This document shows, piece by piece, positions 25,587 to 33,576 of a DNA stretch of 59,242 nucleotides. Positions within the stretch are counted from its first letter, which is position 1. Each line of letters starts with the position of its first letter. Under the pieces are notes generated by a model that saw nothing but the letters and a program-made list of their open reading frames with translations, was not told the origin of the DNA and did no database searches. The translations under genes were made by a program, and so were the position numbers. The stretch comes from Ectothiorhodospiraceae bacterium (GTDB lineage: Bacteria > Pseudomonadota > Gammaproteobacteria > SZUA-152). The stretch is from the NCBI GenBank assembly GCA_002401775.2, contig NVUB02000086.1:1-59242 (forward strand), given 5' to 3'.

Positions 25587-26162
25587 ATGAGTGTGCCAAC
25601 AAAACTGATAATATTTACCCTGATAAGCCTGCTTTTCCAAATAAACGCTATTGCAGATACAGAATATGAAATTGAAGTAGATCCTTCTACGTATGCTTTA
25701 AACGGTTACTCCCTACATGTTCGTATTGTACCCAATAACTTACCCAATTTGCGTCTGGGTGTGGGCATTTATTCTTTGGAATTTCCTGATGTTTTTACTA
25801 ATATGAACGCTAAAAATAAAGATCAGGGTTGGAACGTAGATTTGGATCAGGGGGTAGGTTTTTTTGCAGAGTATTACTTTAATAGTACTCGTGAAGGGTG
25901 GCTTGTCGGGGCTCAAATTGCACAACAAAGATTTAACATCACCAATGAAGATTCGGGGTCTGAACAAGAAGAATTCACAAATTTACTGGCAATGCCTTAC
26001 GTCGGACACCGTTGGCCTCTAGGCGAGCATTTTTATGCGCAAGGATGGTTTGGCGTTGGATACACAGAGAATATTTCCGGGGAAACTCAACTTGGAAACA
26101 GGAACTACGACATAGACCCCGTTGTTCTTTTTGGAGCGGTACATATTGGGTACGCTTTCTGA
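25587..26162 (+). CDS. Outer-membrane beta-barrel protein (OmpW-like size)
   Basis: A 191-residue protein with a signal peptide ending NAIADTE. Strands follow in alternating pattern and end in phenylalanine (GAVHIGYAF). Pairs such as GVGFFAEYYF, WLVGAQIAQQ and AQGWFGVGYTE look like an eight-stranded barrel. It is divergent from the HxlR regulator. AATGTGAGGTG upstream gives a ribosome binding site. Function not predicted. Confidence 0.8.
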   Translation: MSVPTKLIIFTLISLLFQINAIADTEYEIEVDPSTYALNGYSLHVRIVPNNLPNLRLGVGIYSLEFPDVFTNMNAKNKDQGWNVDLDQGVGFFAEYYFNSTREGWLVGAQIAQQRFNITNEDSGSEQEEFTNLLAMPYVGHRWPLGEHFYAQGWFGVGYTENISGETQLGNRNYDIDPVVLFGAVHIGYAF

Positions 26163-26299
26163 ATGAATACACCCTAACGTGACATAAAATAACGCACTTT
26201 GAACATGCCTCAGAAGTGGTGTATCCATCGGTTATGGGGAAGGGGGCGAATTGCCGCGTATCGCACTAACCGCGCATAACCTTGCCATGTCAGAGTAGG
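26163..26299. other. Intergenic stretch, possible further hdrB debris
   Basis: G+C-rich sequence between the barrel gene and the hdrB fragment. I could not align it to a protein. Confidence 0.3.
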
Positions 26300-26753
26300 C
26301 CAACCCTGGCCCAGGATGTCGTCGCCACCTGTTGGTTAGCCACACGTGAAACCCTCGAGCGCCTGAGAGAAGATGAAGTCTTGATGAGGGAAGCCAATAA
26401 AGCATTTGCTGCCGGCGGTAAAAAAAGTAAGAGCAGGCCAAAAAGTACGTCATATGGTCGAAGTCATCATCGAAGATTTCGGTTATGACGAATTGGCCAA
26501 GCCCGTCGTAAAACCATTGGAAGGCATCAAAATTGCAGGCTACGTAGGCTGCCAAACTAATCGTCCTTTTGGCATTGATGGAGAGTCTTTTGAAAACCCC
26601 ATGTACCTCGACAAGCGGGTTGACACGCTGGGTGCAGAGTTCATTCCGGCCTACGAAAAAAAGGTGCAATGCTGCGGTGGGGCTTTGGCATTTTCAGAGC
26701 CGGAAAAAAGTCATGACAGGGTAAAAGGCATCATCGAACAGGTTGTGTACTAA
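26300..26753 (+). pseudogene. HdrB-type heterodisulfide reductase subunit, C-terminal part with frameshift
   Basis: One frame reads ATCWLATRETLERLREDEVL, MREANKAFAAGGKK. It shifts near 26430 and continues KVRHMVEVIIEDFGYDELAK, VVKPLEGIKIAGYVGCQTNR, PFGIDGESFENPMYLD and VQCCGGALAFSEPEKS, stopping at TAA 26751-26753. The GYVGCQ and CCGGAL boxes are the second CCG domain of HdrB. The N-terminal half with the first CCG domain and the true C-terminus are missing. HdrB homologues work with QmoAB or HdrC in the Qmo/Hdr-linked APS reductase of sulfur oxidisers, and also in other Hdr complexes. It lies on the same strand as the qmoA fragment, 10 kb upstream. Confidence 0.88.
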
Positions 26754-26775
26754 GAAGGTTTCGAGGTTTTAGTCG

Positions 26776-26865
26776 GTCACGTTGCGTAGCTACGTGACGC
26801 AATGGCTTAATCGGGCACAAATGTTCTCTACTCGATATGGTTGTCACGTAGCTTTGCAACGTGAC
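26776..26865. repeat. Inverted repeat gtcacgt...acgtgac
   Basis: The arms at 26776-26798 (gtcacgttgcgtagctacgtgac, which is itself partly palindromic) and 26843-26865 pair with two mismatches over 23 bases. It lies between the hdrB fragment and the RpfF-like gene, both pointing to it, so it may end transcription from both sides. Confidence 0.75.
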
Positions 26866-27011
26866 CTACTACAGAACGATCAGCTAGTGCTGGGCGCTGA
26901 GCTTAGTCTTTCATCACGAAATATGTTGTGAGAAGAGCGTGTCGGAAAACAAGCGGAGCTATCGGTTTTTTTCTGAAGGAGCTTGAAGGCAGTAGATAAT
27001 AGTCTGAAATT

Positions 27012-27839
27012 CTACATTTTTCGTTGTTGCAATTTTATGAGTGTTTCCATTTTCCGTAAATTATATTCGGTTAGCGCCATCGCTGCATCAACCCAAATTT
27101 TAATGTTATATTTCAGATTTTCATTATCATTGTAGTTGATTTGGTTTTTTAATTTATGAATGGCTAAACCCGCAGTATTATTGACACTTCTATCTTTAAT
27201 AAATTTTTTAGTAACAATTTCCGCCTCTCCGGTTTTCATTTTTGTGGATACAGCGCCCAGTTTAATTAACTCTTCTGTTGAATATCGTCTGCCCGTAGAG
27301 ATTGCCCTGTCCGCTTCAAGGCTACCTACATAACGCGAAAACAAAGCATAGCCTCCCATTCCAGGAAATAAGCCGAATAATGTCTCTGGGAACGCGAAAC
27401 TTGATTGCGGTTCAGCAATAATATAATTACAGGCCAGTGCGGTTTCAAAACCACCACCGAATGCATCACCGGCAACACAGGCAATTGTGGTGACGTTACG
27501 CTTACCCCCAGTCAACCCCCAATAAACAAGTTCTATACAGGCAGTTGCGTATTCTAGTAATTTAGCTTTATCTTTCGCTCGCACCAGGCTGGAAAAATAA
27601 TATAGGTCACCTCCACTATTGAAAATATCGCTGTTCTCAGATTTCACCACTAAATATTTTACTTCACCGGGCCGTTTTTCACAGGGTGATCCATATTGGT
27701 CAATGATTTTTAAAAGATCGAGCATTTCCGTGAGCATACTGAATGTAAAGCATTGTCTGTGCTTTGCGTCCATGCTTAACCATACTGTAGAATTTTTCTT
27801 ATCGTATGAGACGACAATTTCTTTATATTTCATTTTCAT
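27012..27839 (-). CDS. RpfF-like diffusible signal factor synthase (crotonase superfamily)
   Basis: A 275-residue enoyl-CoA hydratase-fold protein that fits RpfF better than fatty-acid oxidation enzymes. It has the oxyanion loops FNSGGDLYYF and DAFGGGFETALAC, and the two catalytic glutamates E132 and E152, 20 apart as in RpfF (GGGFE and FPETLFGLFPGMG). The C-terminal helix IWVDAAMALTEYNLRKMETL also matches. RpfF makes cis-2-unsaturated fatty acid signals. The usual partners RpfC and RpfG are absent from the window. The gene is A+T rich, and no strong ribosome binding site precedes the ATG. The stop is TAG. Confidence 0.82.
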   Translation of the reverse strand: MKMKYKEIVVSYDKKNSTVWLSMDAKHRQCFTFSMLTEMLDLLKIIDQYGSPCEKRPGEVKYLVVKSENSDIFNSGGDLYYFSSLVRAKDKAKLLEYATACIELVYWGLTGGKRNVTTIACVAGDAFGGGFETALACNYIIAEPQSSFAFPETLFGLFPGMGGYALFSRYVGSLEADRAISTGRRYSTEELIKLGAVSTKMKTGEAEIVTKKFIKDRSVNNTAGLAIHKLKNQINYNDNENLKYNIKIWVDAAMALTEYNLRKMETLIKLQQRKM

Positions 27840-28106
27840 GGCCCGAATAACTAAAATATGTAATTTGTATACAAGCTTATACGTGCGATTTATAACAATA
27901 GATTCACCATTAGATAACTAATTATTCACAAACAAATAAGGCTGTATATTTATGTGATAAATAGTAATGGTGAAGAAAGTTCAATGTTTTTGAGGGTTGT
28001 GGCTAACGGTTGGTTTCGATGTTTAATCGAGTCATGATAGAAGTGACATTTTCAATGTATCCCCTCTCGTTTGTGTTCCATATGTTGCATGTTTATTAAA
28101 TGTTTA
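27840..28106. other. Intergenic stretch
   Basis: A+T rich upstream region of the RpfF-like gene. No further gene recognised. Confidence 0.4.
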
Positions 28107-28405
28107 TTGCATTGGTGATGTCTTCTGGCGTACCAATTCGGCCAATAGGATGTAAGCCGTTAAAGGAATCTAGTGATTTATTGATTTCACTTGGGTCTAT
28201 AAATGATTCGTATAGGGGGGGTTACAACGGCGAGTGAAACGGCATTTACCCGAATATTTTGTCAGCCAACTCCATAGCTATGTGCTGTGTGGGTGCAAGT
28301 AATCCGGCCTTTGCCATTGAATAGGCTGATGAGGGAGTGGCTTTGACCGCTTGTTTTGCCGACATAGAACCAATATTAACAATGGCGGCATGACCGCGTA
28401 GAATT
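28107..28405 (-). pseudogene. Short-chain dehydrogenase/reductase, C-terminal part with frameshifts
   Basis: Minus-strand frames give HAAIVNIGSMSAKQAVKATP, SSAYSMAKAGLLAPTQHIAM and ELADK. After a shift they read NIRVNAVSLAVVTP, and after a second shift LYESFIDPSEINKSLDSFNG, LHPIGRIGTPEDITNA. This is the second half of a classical SDR: the catalytic Ser in NIGSMS, YSMAK (YxxxK), NIRVNAVS and the IGRIGTPEDI end box. The Rossmann part with the NAD(P) glycines is lost. It sits upstream of the RpfF-like gene on the same strand and may have been part of its fatty-acid metabolism neighbourhood. Confidence 0.85.
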
Positions 28406-28595
28406 TAATGCTGGCGGGGACTGAACGAGATGTCTTTCTTATTGTTTTTAAAAGAGTTTTCAGTGAAAATGTTTTTATTGCACCGCGAGTGCTGTTCCAC
28501 GGTGTTTAAGCGGGGGTGAAAATTATTAATATTGAGCTACTCTGAAAACAGGCAGTTATATTAATGGGTTTGTTTTTATCTGGGAGGTTCTCTCC

Positions 28596-29015
28596 CTGAA
28601 ATTACGCACTTTACGGGTGTTGTCGGTTATTTTCACGTTATCATTGGGTTCTTTGGCGATCGCTAATGCACCTGGTTATTCACAGGATAGTGCGCACTAT
28701 CAACCTAATGACATCCTCAATAAATTCCTGGTTTCTGTGGACAGAGGTGAATTATTTTGTCTGGAGGAAGCCGTTAACCGTGGCATGATCGAGCCGCAGC
28801 ATATTGAGTTTGTATATCAAATAAACGGTAGCCTCTCTCCGACTATCAAAATTTATTCTCGATTAATACAGGCTCGGGAAGTTCCTAATCAAAACAAATT
28901 TATTATTACCGGACTCAGTGCATTGCTCAGTGCAGACGGTAGTATTTTGCAAAGCATTGCCCACGTGAAAAGTGTTCCCAACACGTTTTCAGGAATAGGG
29001 GCAGTTAGTGAATAA
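28596..29015 (+). CDS. Hypothetical secreted protein
   Basis: The frame is open upstream of the GTG at 28617. A CTG at 28596 has GGGAGG (28582-28587) eight bases before it and gives MKLRTLRVLSVIFTLSLGS, an ideal signal peptide with a basic start, cleaved after AIANA. From GTG 28617 the basic residues would be lost, so I prefer CTG. The mature part of about 115 residues has a single cysteine (LFCLEEAVNRG) and ends GIGAVSE. The family is not recognised. CTG starts are rare, so a mutated ATG is possible. Confidence 0.6.
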   Translation: MKLRTLRVLSVIFTLSLGSLAIANAPGYSQDSAHYQPNDILNKFLVSVDRGELFCLEEAVNRGMIEPQHIEFVYQINGSLSPTIKIYSRLIQAREVPNQNKFIITGLSALLSADGSILQSIAHVKSVPNTFSGIGAVSE

Positions 29016-29138
29016 AGTACACGTCCATTTTTTAGAATAAATGGACTGCTTAAAAATAATTATGATTTGGTATAAATTATTTAATAAGGAATGGAAATTA
29101 AATAACTTTTATAAGTAGCGCTCTGATTTAGTGCGTAT

Positions 29139-29170
29139 TCGCCTACCAACAGTAGGCGCTTTAGGCGAAG
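29139..29170. repeat. Dispersed palindrome (cgcctaccaacagtaggcg)
   Basis: Inverted copy of the repeat at 17046-17085 (tcgcctaccaacagtaggcg ctttaggcga). Both are palindromic and intergenic. Confidence 0.8.
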
Positions 29171-29244
29171 ACGGGCTGAAGCAGAGATGCTAATTGTATG
29201 AGTTATTTAATTTCTATTCCTAAGCCAAGACGTTGTGAACTCTT

Positions 29245-29607
29245 TTACGGGAGAGCGCCTTTAGGTAGATCGGATATCATCTTCCGGGCCAGCCGCATCC
29301 AGTCTTCCATTAGTGTTCTGGCGACCACGGCAGAGCCAGTTTCATTGCCCTCAGTTTGTCCATATTCCATAAGAATTTCTACTACGGCTCGAACCTGAAA
29401 TGAATCTAATGTGACGGTAAAATAGTCGGTGTGTTTATTGTCGGCTTGCGTCACGGTTTTTGGGTGAGGTGTGCCAGCGGTGATGTTACGAATCGTTAAT
29501 GCGAGCTGAGGGTCCCTTTTTCGAATGAATTCAAAGGTATGGATCAGGCCTCCGCGACTAAATATATTGGGGTTTCGGATGGGAGAAGGTGCATTATTTG
29601 TGGGCAT
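29245..29607 (-). CDS. Hypothetical protein
   Basis: A 120-residue soluble protein, MPTNNAPSPIRNPNIFSRGG at the start, with a central sheet (DYFTVTLDSFQVRAVVEILM) and a C-terminal helix (TLMEDWMRLARKMISDLPK). No signal peptide, metal motif or known domain is seen. Normal composition and the coherent helix-strand pattern support it as a gene, but I do not know a family. It lies 59 bases downstream of the thioredoxin-like gene on the same strand and may be co-transcribed. Confidence 0.6.
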   Translation of the reverse strand: MPTNNAPSPIRNPNIFSRGGLIHTFEFIRKRDPQLALTIRNITAGTPHPKTVTQADNKHTDYFTVTLDSFQVRAVVEILMEYGQTEGNETGSAVVARTLMEDWMRLARKMISDLPKGALP

Positions 29608-29666
29608 AAATTGGGCCTAATACAGTTTATGAATAACATTCTATCGAGTGTATTAGTGAGTATAGA

Positions 29667-30758
29667 TTAACGTTTATGACGTTGACGCCAAACCTGGAAG
29701 TTTGGTTCTTCGAGGTAACCTTTGGAGAGCACATAGTGCAGTACATTATTGAGCCGATAAAATCCGACAACGGAGTCTATGCGAATGATTTCTTTACCGT
29801 TCTCATTAAAAAATATTATGGTTGGCGTGTAATACAGGTTAAGATTTTCGGCCCATCGTTGGGTAGTAATTTTTTGACCAGCAGGTGTAATTACGGGTGT
29901 GGATGACATCATATCGAGTTGTACAGTCTCGAGTTGAGTCATGGTGTGAAGGATTGTGTTATTGCTGAGCGGCCCGGTGTGAAGAATGTCACATGCATGG
30001 CAGCGGGGTTTCTCAAAAAACACCACCAACGGTATTTGTGAGGCGAACATTGAACGATCTAACCCATAGGGGGGCGAAGAAAATATGTCATTGCTGTTGA
30101 GCGTTTCATTGCCGTATTCAGAAAAGGAAGCGGCGCGGGCGAGATAGTTTTTGAGACTCTCGTTCTTGTAGTGCTGGTCAGCAACATATTCCAATGCGGC
30201 GACAAATTGGTAGGGTGGGTGATAACCTGAGAGACGAAGCGTTTCATTTCCATCGGGGTCATAAAAGACCAAGGTGGGCGTAAAGTTTGTTTTGTTGGCA
30301 ACGGAGAACTCTTTTTCGGTGCGGTAAATTTTGCCGTTGATGTCAGCCACGGGACGTTGGCCACGCACATCGATGGCGATTACATCAAAATGTTTTCGTG
30401 TGTAGGCAACGATAAAAGGGGCTTGCCAATTGTGTTCCAGATGGGCTTTGCAGTAGGCGCAGTGTTTTTGACCAAAATATACAATGAGTCCATTTTTATT
30501 GTTTTCTTTTAGGTCAATTATGTCATTGCTGAGTTCGAGAAAGCTTAATTTGAACCAGTCGGGTAGTGTAAGTGGGCCTTCAAGTGGTTCATCTTGAAAT
30601 TCAAAAAAATCAGACTCTGGTATATCACCTAATGAGCCTGGTGCTTCATCGGTTTCAAGGGTGGTTTGTACACCACCGTTGGCGTAGGCAGGGGTGGATA
30701 GAAAGCTGAATAGCAAAAGCCCAAGTACAGTATAAAATTGTAATGGGCTAATGTTGAA
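29667..30758 (-). CDS. Periplasmic protein with two thioredoxin-like domains
   Basis: A 363-residue protein from ATG 30758. The signal peptide MFNISPLQFYTVLGLLLFSF ends TPAYA. The first thioredoxin domain has LIVYFGQKHCAYCKAH (CxxC) and the closing cis-proline region FTPTLVFYDPDG. The second has VVFFEKPRCHACDILH (CxxC) and YYTPTIIFFNENG. Similar tandem proteins act in periplasmic cytochrome and sulfur-enzyme maturation (SoxW/TlpA-like), but the partner is unknown. A longer frame starts at 30830, but it overlaps the upstream small ORF, whose stop lies 17 bases before ATG 30758. A truncated copy lies at 24769-24963. Confidence 0.85.
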   Translation of the reverse strand, partial: FNISPLQFYTVLGLLLFSFLSTPAYANGGVQTTLETDEAPGSLGDIPESDFFEFQDEPLEGPLTLPDWFKLSFLELSNDIIDLKENNKNGLIVYFGQKHCAYCKAHLEHNWQAPFIVAYTRKHFDVIAIDVRGQRPVADINGKIYRTEKEFSVANKTNFTPTLVFYDPDGNETLRLSGYHPPYQFVAALEYVADQHYKNESLKNYLARAASFSEYGNETLNSNDIFSSPPYGLDRSMFASQIPLVVFFEKPRCHACDILHTGPLSNNTILHTMTQLETVQLDMMSSTPVITPAGQKITTQRWAENLNLYYTPTIIFFNENGKEIIRIDSVVGFYRLNNVLHYVLSKGYLEEPNFQVWRQRHKR

Positions 30759-30774
30759 CATATGGATTTTGTAA

Positions 30775-30894
30775 TTATTCTTCAGACATCTTGGAGATGC
30801 CTTTGCGGCAATTAAACTGGATGGTGTCACCTAAGCCTAACAGGCTTGGTACTAGCGGACTTTCGAAAGGTAAGTCAGGGGATTCATTACTCAT
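30775..30894 (-). CDS. Truncated YkgJ-like (UPF0153) N-terminal ORF, 39 residues
   Basis: ATG 30894 (minus) follows GGGAG at seven bases. The product starts MSNESPDLPFESPLVPSLLG and ends DTIQFNCRKGISKMSEE at TAA. The segment DTIQFNCRKGIS resembles the start of YkgJ-family cysteine-cluster proteins, where F.C..GIS is followed by C..CC, the metal site. Here the chain stops just before those cysteines, so the metal site is lost. It may now serve only as a leader for the thioredoxin-like gene downstream. The match is short and so tentative. Confidence 0.5.
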   Translation of the reverse strand: MSNESPDLPFESPLVPSLLGLGDTIQFNCRKGISKMSEE

Positions 30895-31438
30895 GAAACA
30901 CTCCCAAATATGTAGTGTATATGATGAATTATTATTCCTGCTTAAGTCATTAGTTTAACACTGACAGGGGCTGATTTTCCGCCTCTTTTGGAATATATTG
31001 GTAAAAATATAAGGTCGGTTATATATGTACTGTTATCGCGAAGGCTTTTGTCGTTGTCGCTGTTTTTTTGTCCCCACAGGAATTCTGGAAATCTGTTTGT
31101 AGGTTGCTGTAAATGCACGTATTAGCATCGATATGGGTGGTTGTCTTTATTTTTTGGTCTTATTTTTTGGGTTGTTAACGCAGAGGCGCAAAGGCGCAGA
31201 GTAAAACAACAAAAGGATTTGTATGGGAGGGTTATAAAAAATGTAGGGTGGGCACGTTTTTTGTGCCCACGGGAATTCTGAGAATCTGTTTTAGGGTGCT
31301 GTAAATGCACGTATTAGCATCGACATGGTGGCTGCCTTTGCTTTTTGCGTTTACCGCTCGGAGTTTATACAGGCCTCATCCCTATAGCCCTGGTAATACG
31401 ATAGAAAATTAACGGGTGGACATAGTGGTCACGCGTAT
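30895..31438. repeat. Region with a 90-bp direct repeat and fragments of dispersed palindromes
   Basis: Bases 31062-31155 and 31257-31348 are direct copies with scattered differences; the longest identical stretch is tgctgtaaatgcacgtatta and the next six bases. Between them lie an aacgcagaggcgcaaaggcgc element (31179-31205) and tagggtgggcacg (31244-31256). No gene was recognised. The pattern suggests an element or duplication carrying its neighbour repeats. Confidence 0.8.
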
Positions 31439-31475
31439 AAAAAAAGCCCGGGTACTGGAGAATCCGGGCTTTTTT
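31439..31475 (-). terminator. Rho-independent terminator downstream of sat and the aprA remnant
   Basis: The stem aaaaaaagcccgg (31439-31451) and ccgggctttttt (31464-31475) with loop gtactggagaat is a strong, two-sided terminator. On the minus strand it lies about 80 bases after the end of the aprA remnant, so it was probably the end of an earlier sat-apr operon. Confidence 0.9.
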
Positions 31476-31552
31476 ATAAGGGTTGTCTAAAGGATTTATT
31501 TAAACCGCTTGCTCTTGTCCACCCGATCTTTGTGGGCGCGTCTGAAACAGCT

Positions 31553-32029
31553 CTATTGTTTGCTTTCTTTGTCGTAGATGGAGTTTACAAATACAGGCCA
31601 GTTTTCTTCATCGACAAGGTGTTGTCGGTGCGGTAGTAGAAGCCTGGGTGGCGGGATTCTTGACGGAACTGGATGTGTTTCATGTGTGCTTCGGTAGTGA
31701 GGATGTGATGATGTGATGATAATTTTCCCCAGCACGTAATCGTTTGTGTTGGTCTTTGACGCGCATTTTCAAGGCGTATTCCTTGAGTCTTTCCAGCTTC
31801 TTTTCTGCGAGGCCAATATTTTTTCATGGGTGTTGTAGTGAGTTGCCACACCGGCTACGTACCCATCCATGATTTTGTGCAAACGGAATTGCAGCATCTT
31901 GGGTGTGATGTAGTGTGGGTTGATGTCGATGGCGGTGGTGTAGTCTTTGTGCTCCCTGTAGGTTTCTAAAATAATCCGGGTATAAATTGTCGGCAAGTCG
32001 CGTTCTAAAAGCGACTTGCCGACCCTCAA
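31553..32029 (-). pseudogene. Second, divergent aprA: C-terminal remnant with frameshifts
   Basis: Frames on the minus strand join to TRIILETYREHKDYTTAIDI, NPHYITPKMLQFRLHKIMDG and YVAGVATHYNTHEKIL. After shifts follow TTEAHMKHIQFRQESRHPGF, YYRTDN and LVDEENWPVFVNSIYDKESK. This is the last third of AprA, but of the other type: YTTA.DINP and QFRQESRHPGFYYR are typical of Qmo-linked APS reductases, while the intact aprA has NEIVAGSVNPHY and LFRKETRWPGYYYR. At least two frameshifts and the loss of the FAD part make it dead. It directly follows sat, as aprBA does in many sulfur oxidisers. The last residues of AprA are also missing. Confidence 0.9.
31989..32023 (-). repeat. Hairpin between sat and the aprA remnant
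   Basis: Perfect 13-bp stem gtcggcaagtcgc (31989-32001) and complement (32011-32023) with loop gttctaaaa, ten bases after the sat stop. No T run follows on either strand, so it is probably a repeat or processing site rather than a full terminator. Confidence 0.85.
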
Positions 32030-32032
32030 AAG

Positions 32033-33250
32033 TTACTTGGCTGAATGGCCCGATAACTTGATTTCCACTTTTTCATCGTCTTTCAGGCTGGCGTAATATT
32101 CGCGCAGTATGGCCAGCACTTCAGGGCGGGAAAATTTATCGGATACGTCTTCGCCTTCTGACAAAGCCTTGCGCAGCTTTGTGCCAGAGAGCAGCATCCG
32201 GTCTTTCGCTTCATGTGGGCAGGTTTTCATGGAAGCCATGCCGTCACATTTATCGCACCAGAAGGTCCAGTCGATTTTCATCGGCTGCGTTTCCAGCGCA
32301 TCAGCGGGAATCTCATTAAAGATGTGGTGGGCGTCAAAAGGCCCGTAATAATCGCCAACCCCGGCGTGGTCGCGCCCGACAATCAGGTGCGAGCAACCGT
32401 AATTTTGACGGAACAAGGCATGTAGCAAGGCTTCGCGGGGACCGGCATAACGCATGTCCAGCGGGTAACCCGCTTGAATCACCGAGTTATCGACAAAATA
32501 GTTTTCAATCAGCGTGCTAATGGCATTGGAACGTACATCGGCAGGAATATCTCCGGGCTTAAGCTTGCCTAACAATGAGTGTACTAACACGCCGTCGAGT
32601 AATTCGATGGCAATCTTGGCCAGGTACTCGTGTGAGCGGTGCATGGGGTTACGGGTCTGGAACGCCGCAATGGTGGACCAGCCACGTTTATCAAATTCGG
32701 CACGGGTTTCAGCCGGTGTCATAAACTGTTGGCCGTATTCTTCGGGGAAGCCGCCTTGTGACAATACTTTTACGGAACCCGCAAGGTTTACATCACCCTG
32801 TTCCATCACCATTTTTACGCCGGGGTGTTCTGCATCAGTGGTCTTGTAGACCTGCATGCACTCGTGGGCTTTGTCGATGGAATATTTTTCAGTGACGGTC
32901 ATGGTAGCGATAATAGTGTCTCGCTCGGCATCGTAAAGGGCAATGTCGTCGCCTTCGGCGATATCATTGGCCACTGAGGAATCGGTAGAAAGTGTAATCG
33001 GGATGGGCCAGAACAGGCCGGAGGTGGTTTTCATGCCGTCGCAGACGCCTTGCCAGTCTGCGTGGGTCATAAACCCGTTAAGCGGTGTAAAGCCGCCAAT
33101 ACCCATCATAATCAAATCGCCCGCTTCTCGTGACGATATGGAAACCTTGGGCAAGGTTTCAGCGCGATTCGCTTCGGCATCTCGTGCCGAGCCTTCTAAT
33201 AGCAGGGGTTTCAGTTCCCCGCCGCCGTGTGGGCGAACTAATGTAGACAT
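32033..33250 (-). CDS. sat: Sulfate adenylyltransferase (ATP sulfurylase), dissimilatory type
   Basis: A 405-residue homomeric ATP sulfurylase. In sulfur oxidisers it runs APS plus pyrophosphate to ATP plus sulfate, the last step after AprBA. It has the [12 protein letters not shown] box with the HxxH nucleotide site, [16 protein letters not shown] and the C-terminal [28 protein letters not shown] carries four cysteines in the metal-binding loop typical of the bacterial sulfur-oxidiser and archaeal type. ATG 33250 has GAGGGAG six bases upstream, better than the in-frame start at 33268. It is 12 kb from aprMBA and reads the other way; the aprA remnant follows it. Confidence 0.97.
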   Translation of the reverse strand: MSTLVRPHGGGELKPLLLEGSARDAEANRAETLPKVSISSREAGDLIMMGIGGFTPLNGFMTHADWQGVCDGMKTTSGLFWPIPITLSTDSSVANDIAEGDDIALYDAERDTIIATMTVTEKYSIDKAHECMQVYKTTDAEHPGVKMVMEQGDVNLAGSVKVLSQGGFPEEYGQQFMTPAETRAEFDKRGWSTIAAFQTRNPMHRSHEYLAKIAIELLDGVLVHSLLGKLKPGDIPADVRSNAISTLIENYFVDNSVIQAGYPLDMRYAGPREALLHALFRQNYGCSHLIVGRDHAGVGDYYGPFDAHHIFNEIPADALETQPMKIDWTFWCDKCDGMASMKTCPHEAKDRMLLSGTKLRKALSEGEDVSDKFSRPEVLAILREYYASLKDDEKVEIKLSGHSAK

Positions 33251-33576
33251 AATGCTCCCTCTATCCAACGTTATGTGAATGGTTAATTGTTGACGACGGT
33301 CAGTGGCATATGGTTTTTTTATCTACCCATAACGTGCCGTAATAACCGTTCGGCTAGAGTAACAAATTGCAACCTACCTAGCGTGCATTTGTGATGTCTT
33401 TTATTACGTTAACTCAATTACGCCATTATCAAGTTCTTTTCTCTATGCTCATCCTAGAGAAGCTTTACCCAACAACACTAAAGACTTTTCAAACACTTGC
33501 AAAGTCATTTTCATTTTCGTAGGTATAAACTGCGCTTATTAGTCTCGAGGCAATAAATAAAGCGTTTGGAGGGAGC
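33251..33576. other. Intergenic stretch upstream of sat
   Basis: It should contain the sat promoter. I see no clear consensus boxes and no gene. Confidence 0.4.

Noticed and set aside
26232-26669. 145-codon minus-strand frame
   Set aside because: It runs opposite to the hdrB fragment, whose identity is clear from motifs, so it is a shadow.
31439-31475. CRISPR-like or phage att signal near the terminator and direct repeats
   Set aside because: The hairpin is a normal terminator, and the 90-bp copies are only two and irregular.
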